DNA from: Paraliobacillus sp. PM-2
GTDB lineage: Bacteria; Bacillota; Bacilli; Bacillales; Amphibacillaceae
Direction: 5' to 3'
Length of the DNA stretch: 64,000 bases
Assembly (NCBI RefSeq): GCF_001368815.1
Contig: NZ_CTEI01000002.1
Span: 671,560-735,559, forward strand
Shown: positions 63,881 through 64,000 of the stretch, piece by piece
How the letters are laid out: the number at the start of each line of letters is the position of its first letter
Numbering within the stretch: position 1 is the first letter of the stretch
Position numbers and translations under genes: made by a program
Notes under the pieces: generated by a model
Told to the model about the DNA's origin: nothing
Seen by the model: only the letters and a program-made list of their open reading frames with translations
The model's database searches: none

Positions 63881-64000
63881 GTAGGAGGATAATCATTAGT
63901 TGATTATCCGACCTCTCACACCACCGTGCGTACGGTTCCGTACACGGCGGTTCAATAGTTTGAGTGTGTTTTCTCGAGGAGTTGGTTAAGGTCTTTCAAG
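63881..64000 (-). mobile_element. 3' end of a second group II intron (partial)
   Basis: On the minus strand a domain V hairpin (ACCGCCGTG...CACGGTGGT with inner TACGG-AACCGTA, 63918-63951) is followed by a domain VI stem GGATAATCA...TGATTATCC and the end CCTAC. This is the standard 3' end of bacterial group II introns. The intron continues beyond the window. The frame at the edge reads LERP-stop, probably the end of its maturase. It differs in sequence from the intron at 42195-44818. Confidence 0.85.

Overview
The window is AT-rich chromosomal DNA of a Bacillaceae (low-GC Firmicute). Its backbone gene order follows the Bacillus subtilis ytzC-ytqA-ytqB-ytpB-asnB-metK, men, yugO-pgi-yuzA-yugI-patB, yuiD-yuiC-yumB-yumC and yutM-dapF-yuzD-yutI-thrB-thrC-hom-yutH-yutG neighbourhoods. 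The base composition, frequent TTG/GTG starts and two group II introns suit Oceanobacillus or a close relative. The genus is an inference.

Layout. Bases 1-9.8 kb: leuS (partial, with its T-box leader), ytzC, the tRNA wobble-uridine pair mnmL-mnmM, the terpene synthase ytpB, asnB, metK and a DCC-family protein. 9.9-16.6 kb: a YtlACD-type ABC importer, the Nudix enzyme YtkD, a Fur-controlled siderophore ATPase (yusV), and a Y-family polymerase with a YolD-like partner under two LexA boxes. 16.6-24.8 kb: menaquinone synthesis (menF-D-H-B-E on the minus strand, menA plus a menI-like thioesterase on the plus strand); menC is not present. 24.8-40.5 kb: ribU with an FMN riboswitch, an M42 peptidase, the K+ channel yugO, pgi, yuzA, yugI, patB, a lipoprotein superoxide dismutase, khtT-khtU, ptsH, deoD, bioY with a BirA operator, yuiD, yuiC, ndh and yumC.

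40.5-55.8 kb is an accessory island between yumC and yutM. Its genes are nearly all on the minus strand. Most encode small lipoproteins or membrane proteins of unknown function, plus a histidine phosphatase, a VanW-domain protein and a DedA protein. A group II intron and an IS3-family element have inserted. Many of the intergenic gaps carry a degenerate 50-85 bp quasi-palindromic repeat, so the region looks like an array of single-gene cassettes. The left edge of the island holds a decayed copy of the 3' end of yutM, while intact yutM stands at the right edge.

55.8-64 kb returns to backbone: yutM, a decayed type I toxin locus with an apparently intact antisense RNA, dapF, yuzD, yutI/nfuA, the threonine genes thrB-thrC-hom, the spore-coat-like yutH and yutG/pgpA. 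The window ends in a lipoprotein gene cut by the 3' end of a second group II intron.

The most notable points are the cassette/repeat array, the duplicated yutM end at the island boundary, the yqjW control region in which two LexA boxes also form the terminator of menE, and the type I toxin-antitoxin remnant. Gene functions rest on motifs and remembered family resemblance; no database search was run.
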